64,000 bases of DNA from UBA4416 sp020846025 (GTDB lineage: Bacteria; Bacteroidota; Bacteroidia; B-17B0; Aurantibacillaceae), in the NCBI GenBank assembly GCA_963169295.1, contig CAUJDD010000078.1, positions 1 through 64,000 of the forward strand, in the 5' to 3' direction. This document shows, one piece after another, positions 51,449-60,341 of the stretch; positions within the stretch are counted from its first letter, which is position 1; each line of letters opens with the position of its first letter. The position numbers and the translations under genes were made by a program. The notes beneath the pieces were generated by a model. It did not search any database. It was not told the origin of the DNA and saw only the letters and a list, made by a program, of their open reading frames with translations.

Positions 51449-51628
51449 TTAGATATTTTCTACTGTCAATAAATGAGCTACTGCCTTAATCATACCTTGA
51501 ATTTGAGGAGTTGATTCTTTCACCACACTATTGTTTAACTTATTAAGTCCTAACGCTTGAACTGTTGCTCTTTGTCTAGCATCTCTTTTAATTGGACTTT
51601 TAGATAATGTAATCTTAACTTGTGCCAT
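51449..51628 (-). CDS. rpmD: 50S ribosomal protein L30
   Basis: 59 residues: 'MAQVKITLSKSPIKRDARQR', 'ATVQALGLNKLNNSVVKEST' and 'IQGMIKAVAHLLTVENI'. ATG at 51628, stop at 51449-51451; the frame is shorter than many gene callers' cut-off. Standard position between rpsE (11 bp) and rplO (18 bp). Confidence 0.97.
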   Translation of the reverse strand: MAQVKITLSKSPIKRDARQRATVQALGLNKLNNSVVKESTPQIQGMIKAVAHLLTVENI

Positions 51629-51639
51629 AACTATAATAT

Positions 51640-52158
51640 TTATCCGTTAAAAATTTTGTCTAATGAAACACCTCTTTGTCTTGATACAGCTAATGGATCA
51701 CGCATTTTAGATAATGCATCAATTGTAGCTTTTACAACGTTATGTGGGTTTGATGAGCCTTTAGACTTAGCTAATACGTCGGTAATACCAACGCTTTCTA
51801 ATACTGCACGCATCGCACCACCTGCAATTACACCTGTACCATGAGCAGCTGGCTTGATAAATACACGTGAACCACCAAATTTTCCGTTTTCAGGATGTGG
51901 AACTGTACCCTTTAATACAGATACTTTCACTAAGTTTTTCTTTGCATCATCTATCCCTTTAGTGATTGCATCGGTTACTTCATTAGCTTTACCTAATCCT
52001 TGACCTACAACACCTTTTTCATCGCCTACAACAACTATTGCAGCAAAACTAAAATGACGACCACCTTTGGTTACTTTAGTTACACGTTGTACGGCAACTA
52101 ATTTATCTTTTAGTTCGATATCTGTAGATTTTACTTTTTTTACAACTTCTTTTGACAT
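51640..52158 (-). CDS. rpsE: 30S ribosomal protein S5
   Basis: 172 residues: 'LKDKLVAVQRVTKVTKGGRH' and 'FAAIVVVGDEKGVVGQGLGK' form the double-stranded-RNA-binding-like N domain; 'GTGVIAGGAMRAVLESVGIT' the C domain. S5 is involved in decoding accuracy together with S4. Confidence 0.98.
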   Translation of the reverse strand: MSKEVVKKVKSTDIELKDKLVAVQRVTKVTKGGRHFSFAAIVVVGDEKGVVGQGLGKANEVTDAITKGIDDAKKNLVKVSVLKGTVPHPENGKFGGSRVFIKPAAHGTGVIAGGAMRAVLESVGITDVLAKSKGSSNPHNVVKATIDALSKMRDPLAVSRQRGVSLDKIFNG

Positions 52159-52183
52159 GTTATCTTATGTTCTTTTTTACTGA

Positions 52184-52540
52184 TTAAAAATTTAAACCTG
52201 CTTCACGAGCACCTTCGGCTAATGATTTTATACGACCATGGTATAAATATCCGCTTCTATCAAACGTTACATTGGTAATACCTACTGATGTTGCTTTTTC
52301 AGCAATTAATTTACCTACTGCTTTAGCTTGATCAGCTTTCGTTACTTTATTCCCTTTAATTGATTTATCGTTAGAATCTGCTGCTGCAATTGTTTTTCCA
52401 GCTACATCGTCAATTAATTGAGCATAAATTCCAGCATTACTTCTAAATACGCTTAATCTTGGATTTGTAGAAGTACCTGTTATGTTTTTACGAATTTTAA
52501 GTTTAATTCGTTGTCTTCTTTCTTTTTTATTGAGTGCCAT
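52184..52540 (-). CDS. rplR: 50S ribosomal protein L18
   Basis: 118 residues: 'KKERRQRIKLKIRKNITGTS', 'PRLSVFRSNAGIYAQLID' and 'FDRSGYLYHGRIKSLAEGAR'. It binds 5S rRNA with L5 in the central protuberance. Confidence 0.98.
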   Translation of the reverse strand: MALNKKERRQRIKLKIRKNITGTSTNPRLSVFRSNAGIYAQLIDDVAGKTIAAADSNDKSIKGNKVTKADQAKAVGKLIAEKATSVGITNVTFDRSGYLYHGRIKSLAEGAREAGLNF

Positions 52541-52585
52541 CTTTTGAGTTTTTTAAAGATGATTAATATTAATTGAATTATATTT

Positions 52586-53140
52586 TTATTTTTTACTTGC
52601 AGATTTACCAGCTTTACGGCGTAAAATTTCACCACTAAACTTGATACCTTTTCCTTTGTAAGGCTCAGGTTTACGTAAGCTACGAATTTTAGCTGCAACC
52701 ATTCCTAATAATTGTTTATTAGAACTTTCTAAAGTAATTTTAGGATTTTGACCTTTCTCAGATGCAGTTGTTACTTTAATTTCACTTGGTAATTCTAATA
52801 CAATGTTGTGAGAATAACCTAAAGCTAATTCTAATAACTGTCCTTTATTAGAAGCACGGTAACCTACACCTACTAGTTCTTGTTCTGTTTTATAGCCTTC
52901 AGATACACCTTTTACCATATTGGCAATTAAGGCACGATATAAACCGTGTAACGCTCTATGACGTTTTTGATCTGTAGGACGTGTAACAGTTAAAACACCA
53001 TTTTCTACAGTTACTTTAATATCTGCATCAATGGTTTGAGTTAAAGTTCCTAATTTTCCTTTTACTGAAACTTCTGTTCCTTTAATATTTACTTCTACAC
53101 CTGATGGTAAAGTAATGGGTAATTTTCCTATTCTTGACAT
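52586..53140 (-). CDS. rplF: 50S ribosomal protein L6
   Basis: 184 residues with two repeated L6 folds: 'SRIGKLPITLPSGVEVNIKG' in the first, 'RKPEPYKGKGIKFSGEILRR' at the end of the second. It lies near the GTPase-associated centre. Confidence 0.98.
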   Translation of the reverse strand: MSRIGKLPITLPSGVEVNIKGTEVSVKGKLGTLTQTIDADIKVTVENGVLTVTRPTDQKRHRALHGLYRALIANMVKGVSEGYKTEQELVGVGYRASNKGQLLELALGYSHNIVLELPSEIKVTTASEKGQNPKITLESSNKQLLGMVAAKIRSLRKPEPYKGKGIKFSGEILRRKAGKSASKK

Positions 53141-53160
53141 GTTTTCTTCCCTCCTTTAAA

Positions 53161-53559
53161 TTATGAAATATAACATAAAACTTCGCCACCTACATTAAGC
53201 TTACGTGCTTCTTTATCTGTCATTACACCTTTAGATGTAGAGATAATAGCAATACCTAAGCCGTTTAATACACGTGGTAGATTAGATGATCCTGAATACT
53301 TACGTAAACCAGGAGTAGAAACTCTATCCAATGTACGAATAGCGGATTGTTTTGTTACTGGATTATACTTAAGGGCGATTTTGATTGTCCCTTGTTTTTT
53401 TTCGTTTTCCTCAAACTTGTAGTTTAAGATATAACCTTTATCAAAAAGAATTTTAGTGATTTCTTTTTTTAGATTAGAAGCTGGAATCTCAACGATTCTG
53501 TGATTTGCGATAATCGCGTTTCTAACTCGCGTTAGGTAATCTGATATTGTATCTGTCAT
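53161..53559 (-). CDS. rpsH: 30S ribosomal protein S8
   Basis: 132 residues: 'DTISDYLTRVRNAIIANHR', 'ISTPGLRKYSGSSNLPRVL' with 'GLGIAIISTSKGVMTDKEAR'. It binds 16S helix 21 early and in E. coli represses the spc operon; whether that applies here is not visible. Confidence 0.98.
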   Translation of the reverse strand: MTDTISDYLTRVRNAIIANHRIVEIPASNLKKEITKILFDKGYILNYKFEENEKKQGTIKIALKYNPVTKQSAIRTLDRVSTPGLRKYSGSSNLPRVLNGLGIAIISTSKGVMTDKEARKLNVGGEVLCYIS

Positions 53560-53616
53560 TTTTATTTATTTTTATATGTTATCCCGACCTCAGGATAATT
53601 ATACGTTGTTTTTTTC

Positions 53617-53886
53617 TTAGAAGCTTGATTTGGTTACACCTGGAATTAATCCAAATAAAACCATTTCGCGGAATGTTACACGGCTAATTCCAAAATCTCT
53701 CATATATCCGCGCGGACGTCCAGTTAATTTGCAACGGTTACGCATTCTAACTTTACAAGAGTTTTTTGGTAATTTTTGTAAAGCTGTGTAATCGCCTGCT
53801 TTTTTTAATTCTTCACGTTTTGCAGCGTATAGATCAACTAATTTTTTTCTTTTAGTATCGCGTGCTATCATGCTTGTTTTTGCCAT
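53617..53886 (-). CDS. rpsN: 30S ribosomal protein S14
   Basis: 89 residues, the longer zinc-independent type: 'KKLVDLYAAKREELKKAGDY' and 'CKVRMRNRCKLTGRPRGYMR' without two CxxC pairs. It is a late-binding 30S head protein. Confidence 0.98.
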   Translation of the reverse strand: MAKTSMIARDTKRKKLVDLYAAKREELKKAGDYTALQKLPKNSCKVRMRNRCKLTGRPRGYMRDFGISRVTFREMVLFGLIPGVTKSSF

Positions 53887-53919
53887 CTTGTCTTTTTTTC
53901 GGGGATGTAAATATATAAA

Positions 53920-54474
53920 TTATTTTTTAAATGGAATACCAAATTCTGTCAATAAAGCGTGAGCTTCTTTATCGGTAGGTGCAGATGTAACGAATGTAAT
54001 ATCCATACCTTGAATTTTACTTACTTTATCAATATCTATTTCAGGAAAAATGATTTGTTCAGTAATACCTAAAGTGTAGTTACCACGACCATCAAAACCT
54101 TTGTTATTTACTCCTTTAAAATCACGAATACGTGGTAAAGAAGAAGCGATTAAGCGGTCTAAAAATTCATACATTTTATCTCCACGTAAAGTTACACGTA
54201 CGCCAATAGCAACGCCTTTACGTAATTTAAAGTTTGAGATATCTTTTGTAGAATAAGTAGGAACAGCTTTTTGACCTGTAATAGTAGTCATTTCTTTAAC
54301 CGCTGATTCTATTAATTTTTTGTCAGATACTGCATCACCAATACCTTGATTGATACATATTTTCTGTAATTTCGGTACTTGCATTGCCGAAGTATATTGA
54401 AATTGTTTTTTTAAATTTCCAACAATTTCTGCTTTATATTTGTCCTTTAATCTAGGAGAATAAGTTGTTGCCAT
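53920..54474 (-). CDS. rplE: 50S ribosomal protein L5
   Basis: 184 residues: 'PRLKDKYKAEIVGNLKKQF', 'KICINQGIGDAVSDKKLIES' and 'GITEQIIFPEIDIDKVSKIQ'. It binds 5S rRNA and contacts P-site tRNA. It follows rplX by 2 bp. Confidence 0.98.
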   Translation of the reverse strand: MATTYSPRLKDKYKAEIVGNLKKQFQYTSAMQVPKLQKICINQGIGDAVSDKKLIESAVKEMTTITGQKAVPTYSTKDISNFKLRKGVAIGVRVTLRGDKMYEFLDRLIASSLPRIRDFKGVNNKGFDGRGNYTLGITEQIIFPEIDIDKVSKIQGMDITFVTSAPTDKEAHALLTEFGIPFKK

Positions 54475-54476
54475 TG

Positions 54477-54794
54477 TTATTTAATTACTTCTTTAGTTTT
54501 TTTAGAAATACGTTCATTTTTTCCTGTAGTGGCATTTTTCACTCTACCAACTCTTACAGTTTTTCCTCCTTCTAATAACATTAAATTAGAAATATGAATT
54601 GAACCTTCTTGTTTAACAATACCACCGTTTGCGTTTTTAGCACTTGGTTTAGTGTGTTTACTAATCATGTTAACGCCTTCAACAATGGCTCTATTTTTTG
54701 CCGTATCTATTAATACGATTTTTCCTTCTTGGCCTCTGGATTCACCAGAAATTACTCTTACAGTATCGCCTTTTTTTAATTTTAACTTTGACAT
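54477..54794 (-). CDS. rplX: 50S ribosomal protein L24
   Basis: 105 residues with the KOW motif at the start ('KLKKGDTVRVISGESRGQEG') and 'EGVNMISKHTKPSAKNANGG' after it. It initiates assembly of the 50S subunit near the exit tunnel. Confidence 0.98.
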   Translation of the reverse strand: MSKLKLKKGDTVRVISGESRGQEGKIVLIDTAKNRAIVEGVNMISKHTKPSAKNANGGIVKQEGSIHISNLMLLEGGKTVRVGRVKNATTGKNERISKKTKEVIK

Positions 54795-54814
54795 TTCTCT
54801 TTTAATATTTTTTA

Positions 54815-55183
54815 TTAAAGCACTTCTGGTGCTAATGAAATGATTTTCATATATTGTTTATCACGTAATTCACGGGCAACTGGGCCGAAAATACGAGTTC
54901 CGCGAATTTCATCACCTTGGTTTAATAATACACATGCATTATCATCAAAGCGAATATAAGAACCATCTTGACGACGGATTTCTTTTTTAGTTCTTACAAC
55001 TACAGCTTTATGAACTGTACCTTTTTTTACGTTACCTGATGGTAAGGCATGTTTAACTGTAACTACTATCTTGTCGCCTATTGATGCATAGCGTTTTCTT
55101 GTACCACCCAACACACGGATAACTAACACTTCTTTAGCGCCACTATTATCTGCTACTGCTAATCTTGATTCGTTTTGTACCAT
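54815..55183 (-). CDS. rplN: 50S ribosomal protein L14
   Basis: 122 residues, the family's normal length: 'MVQNESRLAVADNSGAKEVL', 'RYASIGDKIVVTVKHALPSG' and 'RIFGPVARELRDKQYMKIIS'. It forms inter-subunit bridges and is the docking site of the RsfS silencing factor. Confidence 0.98.
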   Translation of the reverse strand: MVQNESRLAVADNSGAKEVLVIRVLGGTRKRYASIGDKIVVTVKHALPSGNVKKGTVHKAVVVRTKKEIRRQDGSYIRFDDNACVLLNQGDEIRGTRIFGPVARELRDKQYMKIISLAPEVL

Positions 55184-55206
55184 TTTTTCTTAATCTTTTT
55201 AAGTAA

Positions 55207-55464
55207 TTATTTCACTTTTTCTATAACTTCTACTAAACGCCAGTTTTTAGTTTTACTTAGTGGACGTGTTTCAGCAATTCTAACTGTATCACCAATACTA
55301 CATTCGTTTTTCTCGTCGTGAGCCACAAAAGTAGAGGTTTTATTTACGAATTTACCGTATTTTGGGTGCTTAACTTTACGCATCACAGCAACAACGATGG
55401 ATTTTTCCATTTTGTTACTTTTAACGATACCAATTTTTTCTTTTCTTAAATTTCTTTCTTCCAT
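55207..55464 (-). CDS. rpsQ: 30S ribosomal protein S17
   Basis: 85 residues with an OB fold: 'KEKIGIVKSNKMEKSIVVAV', 'FVAHDEKNECSIGDTVRIAE', 'TRPLSKTKNWRLVEV'. It binds the 5' domain of 16S rRNA. Confidence 0.98.
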   Translation of the reverse strand: MEERNLRKEKIGIVKSNKMEKSIVVAVMRKVKHPKYGKFVNKTSTFVAHDEKNECSIGDTVRIAETRPLSKTKNWRLVEVIEKVK

Positions 55465-55474
55465 TGTTATTTAA

Positions 55475-55672
55475 TTATTTAGAAGCTTTGTTTCTTTTAT
55501 TTAATTCAGTGCTTAAACGAGCAACTGTTTTGCGCATCTCTCTTAGTTTGATTGGATTGTCTAAAGGAGAAACTGAATGATTTAATTGAGTTTTTGCAAG
55601 ATTTTCTTTCTCTGTTGCTATTTTCGCTTTTAAATCTTCAGTTGTTAATGCAACGATATCTGTATTTTTCAT
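55475..55672 (-). CDS. rpmC: 50S ribosomal protein L29
   Basis: 65 residues in a helical hairpin: 'TEDLKAKIATEKENLAKTQ' and 'PLDNPIKLREMRKTVARLST'. It sits at the exit tunnel, where trigger factor and SRP dock through L23/L29. Confidence 0.97.
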   Translation of the reverse strand: MKNTDIVALTTEDLKAKIATEKENLAKTQLNHSVSPLDNPIKLREMRKTVARLSTELNKRNKASK

Positions 55673-55695
55673 AATCTTTATAAATACTTTAATGA

Positions 55696-56127
55696 TTAAA
55701 CGGTTGCGTCTGCTACGTAATCTCTACGAACTACAAACTTAGTAACGATTGGTAATTTTTGGGCAGCTAAACGCAATGCCTCTTTAGCAACATCTAATGG
55801 AACACCTTCTGCCTCAAATAATACTCTTCCTTTTTTAACTGGAGCTACCCAATATTCAGGGGCACCTTTACCTTTACCCATACGAACCTCTGCTGGTTTT
55901 TTAGTAATCGGTTTGTCTGGGAAAATACGAATCCATACTTGTCCTTCACGTTTCATAAAACGTGTAATGGCAATACGAGCTGCTTCAATTTGACGAGCTG
56001 TTACCCAACTTTCGTCTAATGCTTTAATACCAAATGAACCAAAGGCTAGTTGATCACCACGTTTGGTGTTGCCTTTCATTTTCATTTTGTGCATTTTTCT
56101 ATATTTCGTTCTTTTTGGTTGTATCAT
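55696..56127 (-). CDS. rplP: 50S ribosomal protein L16
   Basis: 143 residues: 'QPKRTKYRKMHKMKMKGNT', 'AFGSFGIKALDESWVTARQI' and 'PAEVRMGKGKGAPEYWVAPV'. It organises the A-site tRNA region of the 50S subunit. The Arg hydroxylated by YcfD in some bacteria is in 'VRMGKGKG'. Confidence 0.98.
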   Translation of the reverse strand: MIQPKRTKYRKMHKMKMKGNTKRGDQLAFGSFGIKALDESWVTARQIEAARIAITRFMKREGQVWIRIFPDKPITKKPAEVRMGKGKGAPEYWVAPVKKGRVLFEAEGVPLDVAKEALRLAAQKLPIVTKFVVRRDYVADATV

Positions 56128-56164
56128 GACTTAATTTCTTTAACTATAAAGTTATTCTACTATG

Positions 56165-56905
56165 TTATTTCTCGTTTCTTTTTCCTTTGCTGGCGCGTTC
56201 TCTACTAGAGAATTTTGGAGCTTGATTTGTTGAACCTTTTTTCTCTTTTTCTAAACCAAAATTTGGAGATAAATCACGTTTACCGTAAACTTCGCCTTTA
56301 CAAATCCATACTTTTACGCCAATACGTCCGTAAGTAGTATGAGCTTCACCAACTGCATAATCAATATCGGCACGTAATGTCTGTAACGGAGTACGGCCTT
56401 CTTTGTAACCTTCAGTTCTTGCCATCTCAGCACCGCCTAAACGACCTGATACTAAGATTTTAATTCCTTCGGCTCCCATACGCATAGTAGAAGCTATCGA
56501 CATCTTAGCTGCTCTACGGAATGAGATACGTCCTTCAATTTGACGAGCGATACTGTCTGCAACTAAACGAGCATCTAACTCAGGGCGTTTTATTTCGAAT
56601 ATATTGATTTGTATCTCTTTTTTAGTGATTTTCTTTAACTCCTCTTTTAATTTATCAACCTCTTTACCACCTTTCCCGATAATAATACCTGGACGTGCTG
56701 TGTTGATAGTAACGGTAATTAATTTTAGAGTTCTTTCAATTACTATTTTTGAAATACTGCCTTTTGGTAAACGAGCTTTTAAATATTCACGTATTTTTGT
56801 ATCTTCAACTAGTTTATCAGCGTAATCTCTTCCGCCATACCAGTTTGAATCCCAGCCTTTAATAACACCTAATCGTAAACCTATTGGATTTGCTTTTTGT
56901 CCCAT
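56165..56905 (-). CDS. rpsC: 30S ribosomal protein S3
   Basis: 246 residues. KH domain with 'ARPGIIIGKGGKEVDKLKEE' and C-terminal domain 'TMRMGAEGIKILVSGRLGGA' with 'RADIDYAVGEAHTTYGRIG'. A basic C-terminal tail of ~25 residues extends beyond E. coli S3, as usual in the phylum. S3 is part of the mRNA entry helicase. Confidence 0.98.
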   Translation of the reverse strand: MGQKANPIGLRLGVIKGWDSNWYGGRDYADKLVEDTKIREYLKARLPKGSISKIVIERTLKLITVTINTARPGIIIGKGGKEVDKLKEELKKITKKEIQINIFEIKRPELDARLVADSIARQIEGRISFRRAAKMSIASTMRMGAEGIKILVSGRLGGAEMARTEGYKEGRTPLQTLRADIDYAVGEAHTTYGRIGVKVWICKGEVYGKRDLSPNFGLEKEKKGSTNQAPKFSSRERASKGKRNEK

Positions 56906-56915
56906 TTCTTTATAA

Positions 56916-57350
56916 TTATTTTTTAATGTCGTTAGTTGATTCTTTTTTTGTGTTCATTTGGTCGGCAGTGCCTAACTCTAATGTTACGTGATTTGAACGT
57001 TTTCTGATTCTGTAACCACGACCTTGAGGTGCTGTACGTAAACGTTTTGCCATCATCGCACTATCAACCATAATTGATTTAACGAAAAGGGTATTTTCTT
57101 CAGGTTGTGATTGTGTTTTTTCTGCATAATTTTGGATTGCAGATTTTAATAATTTTTCTAAACGCACAGATGCTTCACGTGTATTAAATTTTAATACGTT
57201 TAATGCTTTGTAAGCCTCCATACCTCTTACTAAATCTGCTACTTGACGCATTTTACGAGGAGAGGTAGGACAATTGTTTAATTTAGCAAAATAAGTTGTT
57301 TTATTTGCTTCTTTACGTGCATCGGCTGCTAATCTTTTTCTTTTTCCCAT
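56916..57350 (-). CDS. rplV: 50S ribosomal protein L22
   Basis: 144 residues. The core 'LNNCPTSPRKMRQVADLVRG' and 'AQGRGYR'-type beta hairpin ('RLRTAPQGRGYRIRKRSNHV') line the exit tunnel; macrolide-resistance changes map to this hairpin in other bacteria. An extra ~20 basic residues precede the core. Confidence 0.98.
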   Translation of the reverse strand: MGKRKRLAADARKEANKTTYFAKLNNCPTSPRKMRQVADLVRGMEAYKALNVLKFNTREASVRLEKLLKSAIQNYAEKTQSQPEENTLFVKSIMVDSAMMAKRLRTAPQGRGYRIRKRSNHVTLELGTADQMNTKKESTNDIKK

Positions 57351-57372
57351 GACTAATTTCTTTTCAACTTAA

Positions 57373-57642
57373 TTACTTCTTGTTATTACCTGAATGACCT
57401 TTGAATTGACGAGTTGCAGAAAATTCTCCTAATTTGTGTCCTACCATGTTTTCTGTAACATATACGGGGATAAATTTTTGACCGTTATGAACTGCAAAGG
57501 TATGTCCTACCATTTCAGGATAAATAACAGAGCGACGAGCCCAAGTTTTTAAAACGGTTTTCTTGTTACTCTCATTCATTTGAGTAACTTTTTTCTCTAA
57601 GTTGTGGTCAATAAAAGGACCTTTTTTTAATGATCTTGCCAT
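57373..57642 (-). CDS. rpsS: 30S ribosomal protein S19
   Basis: 89 residues: 'MARSLKKGPFIDHNLEKKV', 'WARRSVIYPEMVGHTFAVHN' and 'GHKLGEFSATRQFKGHSG'. It partners S13 in the 30S head. Confidence 0.98.
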   Translation of the reverse strand: MARSLKKGPFIDHNLEKKVTQMNESNKKTVLKTWARRSVIYPEMVGHTFAVHNGQKFIPVYVTENMVGHKLGEFSATRQFKGHSGNNKK

Positions 57643-57698
57643 TTTTATTTTTATGTTTTGAAATTCGTTTTATCAACGAACCATTAAACGTTAATTAA

Positions 57699-58520
57699 TT
57701 ATTTTCTTCTTTTTATAATGTGTATGTTAGAAGCTTTAGCTTTATAACGAGTTTTGTAACCTTTAGCTGGTAAGCCTTTACGAGAACGAGGCTGACCACC
57801 AGAAGCACGTCCTTCACCACCACCCATTGGATGATCTACTGGGTTCATAGCTACAGCACGTGTACGAGGACGACGACCTAACCAACGAGAACGACCTGCT
57901 TTACCAGAAATTTCTAAGCTGTGATCAGGGTTAGATACTGCACCAATAGTTGCTTTACAAGTTACTAAAATCATACGAACTTCACCAGATGGCATACGTA
58001 AAATAGCGTATTTACCATCACGAGCAGTAAGTTGAGCATAAGTTCCAGCACTACGTGCCATTGCTCCACCTTGTCCTGGGCGTAATTCAATATTTGAAAT
58101 AATTGTTCCTAAAGGAATATCCGATAAAAACATACAGTTTCCAACTTCTGGAGTAGCTGTTTTACCAGACATGATTTTTTTGCCAACCTCTAAACCTTGA
58201 GGAGCGATGATATAACGTTTCTCACCATCTTTATATACTACTAATGCAATACGAGATGTACGGTTTGGATCGTATTCAATAGATGTTACAGTACCTTCGA
58301 TTCCGTCTTTATTACGTTTGAAATCAATTATACGGTATTGTTTTTTATGACCTCCACCAATATTACGAATAGTCATTTTACCAGTATTATCGCGACCACC
58401 AGTACTTTTAATAGATGTGATTAAACTTTTCTCAGGAACGTTAGTTGTAATATCAGAGTTATCTGCTGCTATTTTAAAACGTTGACTTGGAGTTAACGGT
58501 TTGAATTTCTTTAATGCCAT
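57699..58520 (-). CDS. rplB: 50S ribosomal protein L2
   Basis: 273 residues: 'SIKSTGGRDNTGKMTIRNIG', 'LRPGQGGAMARSAGTYAQLT' and 'AMNPVDHPMGGGEGRASGGQ', the last containing the conserved His of the peptidyl-transferase-proximal loop. It supports subunit joining. Confidence 0.98.
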   Translation of the reverse strand: MALKKFKPLTPSQRFKIAADNSDITTNVPEKSLITSIKSTGGRDNTGKMTIRNIGGGHKKQYRIIDFKRNKDGIEGTVTSIEYDPNRTSRIALVVYKDGEKRYIIAPQGLEVGKKIMSGKTATPEVGNCMFLSDIPLGTIISNIELRPGQGGAMARSAGTYAQLTARDGKYAILRMPSGEVRMILVTCKATIGAVSNPDHSLEISGKAGRSRWLGRRPRTRAVAMNPVDHPMGGGEGRASGGQPRSRKGLPAKGYKTRYKAKASNIHIIKRRK

Positions 58521-58540
58521 TTCTTTCTACTTTTATTAAA

Positions 58541-58831
58541 TTAAATATTAGCGTAAAAATCGATTGCTTCGCCGTTCTTTAATGTAACAAAAGCTTTTTT
58601 TGAACGGTTTACGCGGCCGATAGCAAGACCACGAGTGGTGTTGCGCATTTTAACTTTACCTACGTATTGTTGAGTGTTAACAGATTCAACTTTTACACCG
58701 TACATTTTTTCAACTGCTTGTTTTATTTGTACTTTGTTGGCGTTTCTATCAACCACAAAACCATAGCGATTTAACTTCTCAGCCAAAGAAGTCATCTTTT
58801 CGGTAATGATGGGTTTAATTAATATTTCCAT
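58541..58831 (-). CDS. rplW: 50S ribosomal protein L23
   Basis: 96 residues: 'IKPIITEKMTSLAEKLNRYG', 'VQIKQAVEKMYGVKVESVNT'. It is the docking site for trigger factor and SRP at the tunnel exit. It starts 20 bp before rplB and follows rplD by 1 bp. Confidence 0.98.
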   Translation of the reverse strand: MEILIKPIITEKMTSLAEKLNRYGFVVDRNANKVQIKQAVEKMYGVKVESVNTQQYVGKVKMRNTTRGLAIGRVNRSKKAFVTLKNGEAIDFYANI

Positions 58832-58832
58832 T

Positions 58833-59462
58833 TTATTTGTTTAATAATGATTCTAATACTTTTACCGAACTTTCAACAAGAATTAATGACTGTGCATTAA
58901 CAATGTCGTAAGTGTTTAAATCCGAAGCTTTTACAACTTTTGCACGCTCCAAATTTCGGGACGACAAATATACGTTATTATTTGATTCACCCAACACTAA
59001 AACTGTTTTTTTATCAGCTAGATTAAGGTTTTTCATTAATTCAACGTAATTTTTAGTTTTTGGTGCTTCAAAATTGAAGTCTTCTAATACTGTAATTGCG
59101 TTTTCCTTAGCTTTGTATGTTAACGCTGATACACGAGCTAATTGTTTTACTTTTTTATTTAATTTAAAAGAGTAATCGCGTGGTTGAGGACCAAATGCGC
59201 GTCCACCACCTACAAATACAGGTGATTTCATTGAACCTGCACGAGCGCCACCTGTTCCTTTTTGACGCTTTAATTTTTTGGTTGTTCTAGCAACTTCTGC
59301 ACGTTCTTTTGCTTTATGAGTACCTTGACGTTGAGCTGCTAAGTAGTGCTTAACATCTAAATATATACTGTGGTCGTTTGGCTCTATACCAAATACCGCA
59401 TCTGCTAATTCTACTTTTTTAGCAGTTTTCTTTCCACTTATGTTTAATACTTCTACTTGCAT
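58833..59462 (-). CDS. rplD: 50S ribosomal protein L4
   Basis: 209 residues: 'HKAKERAEVARTTKKLKRQK', 'GTGGARAGSMKSPVFVGGG' (tunnel loop) and 'KVVKASDLNTYDIVNAQSLI'. In E. coli L4 represses the S10 operon by attenuation; the leader needed is not recognised here. Confidence 0.98.
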   Translation of the reverse strand: MQVEVLNISGKKTAKKVELADAVFGIEPNDHSIYLDVKHYLAAQRQGTHKAKERAEVARTTKKLKRQKGTGGARAGSMKSPVFVGGGRAFGPQPRDYSFKLNKKVKQLARVSALTYKAKENAITVLEDFNFEAPKTKNYVELMKNLNLADKKTVLVLGESNNNVYLSSRNLERAKVVKASDLNTYDIVNAQSLILVESSVKVLESLLNK

Positions 59463-59464
59463 GA

Positions 59465-60082
59465 TTACTTCTCAATTATAACGTAAGACCCTTTAGCACC
59501 TGGAACCGATCCTTTTAATAAAAGAACGTTCTTCTCAGGCATAATTTTTACTACTACTAAATTTTGTATTTTCTTTCTTGCGCCACCAGTTCTACCAGCC
59601 ATACGCATTCCTTTAAATACGCGAGATGGATCGGAAGATGCACCTAATGAACCTGGTGCTCTTTGACGGTCATGCTGACCATGAGAGCTTCCACCAACTC
59701 CTCCAAATCCATGACGTTTTACAACACCTTGAAATCCTTTTCCTTTAGAAGTTCCTACTACATCAACAAAGTCGCCTTCTGCGAAAATATCTAATGTAAC
59801 TACTTCACCTAAATTTTTTGCTTCTTCAAAAGAGCGGAATTCTACTACTTTACGTTTAGGAGCTGTTTTTGCTAATGCAAAGTGTCCTTTCATAGCTGCT
59901 GATGTGTGTTTTTCTTTTTTATCATCAAATGCTAATTGTAATGCAGAGTATCCGTCTTTCTCATTGGTTTTTACTTGCGTAACAACACAAGGACCTGCTT
60001 CTATAACTGTGCATGGCACATATTTGCCATTGGCATCGAAGAAACTGGTCATTCCTATTTTTTTACCAATTATTCCAGACAT
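59465..60082 (-). CDS. rplC: 50S ribosomal protein L3
   Basis: 205 residues: 'MSGIIGKKIGMTSFFDANGK', 'VVGTSKGKGFQGVVKRHGF', 'GGSSHGQHDRQRAPGSLGAS' with the Gln methylated by PrmB in other bacteria, and 'GRTGGARKKIQNL'. It starts the large-subunit part of the cluster. Upstream, instead of rpsJ directly, a small lipoprotein gene intervenes (40 bp gap). Confidence 0.98.
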   Translation of the reverse strand: MSGIIGKKIGMTSFFDANGKYVPCTVIEAGPCVVTQVKTNEKDGYSALQLAFDDKKEKHTSAAMKGHFALAKTAPKRKVVEFRSFEEAKNLGEVVTLDIFAEGDFVDVVGTSKGKGFQGVVKRHGFGGVGGSSHGQHDRQRAPGSLGASSDPSRVFKGMRMAGRTGGARKKIQNLVVVKIMPEKNVLLLKGSVPGAKGSYVIIEK

Positions 60083-60122
60083 TTTACTTTTTTGTTATGT
60101 GTTATTTACTTATTTATTTTTA

Positions 60123-60314
60123 TTAATTTATTATCCTGCAATCTTCACCTGTAGTAGTTTTTGCTTTTGCTTTACAAGCTGCAGTAGCATTCTCTCTTTT
60201 TCTTTCTTTGTAAGTTACAGACTTGGATTGACTGCAATCACATTGATATGATTTTTTACAAGAACTAAAAATGATTAACGATGTAATTCCAAGGAATATT
60301 ATAGTTTTCATCAT
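60123..60314 (-). CDS. Small Cys-rich lipoprotein inserted between rpsJ and rplC
   Basis: 63 residues with two possible starts (ATG 60314 or 60311). 'IIFLGITSLIIFSSC' is a lipoprotein signal with lipidation at Cys19. The short mature part 'KKSYQCDCSQSKSVTYKERK' with 'AACKAKAKTTTGEDC' has four more Cys and many Lys. It lies inside the ribosomal operon, 27 bp after rpsJ and 40 bp before rplC, so it is co-transcribed with both. The 'CKKxxxCDC' start resembles the lipoprotein at 26076. No family or function is recognised. Confidence 0.75.
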   Translation of the reverse strand: MMKTIIFLGITSLIIFSSCKKSYQCDCSQSKSVTYKERKRENATAACKAKAKTTTGEDCRIIN

Positions 60315-60341
60315 TTTCTATTATTTTTAAAAAACAGAGGA

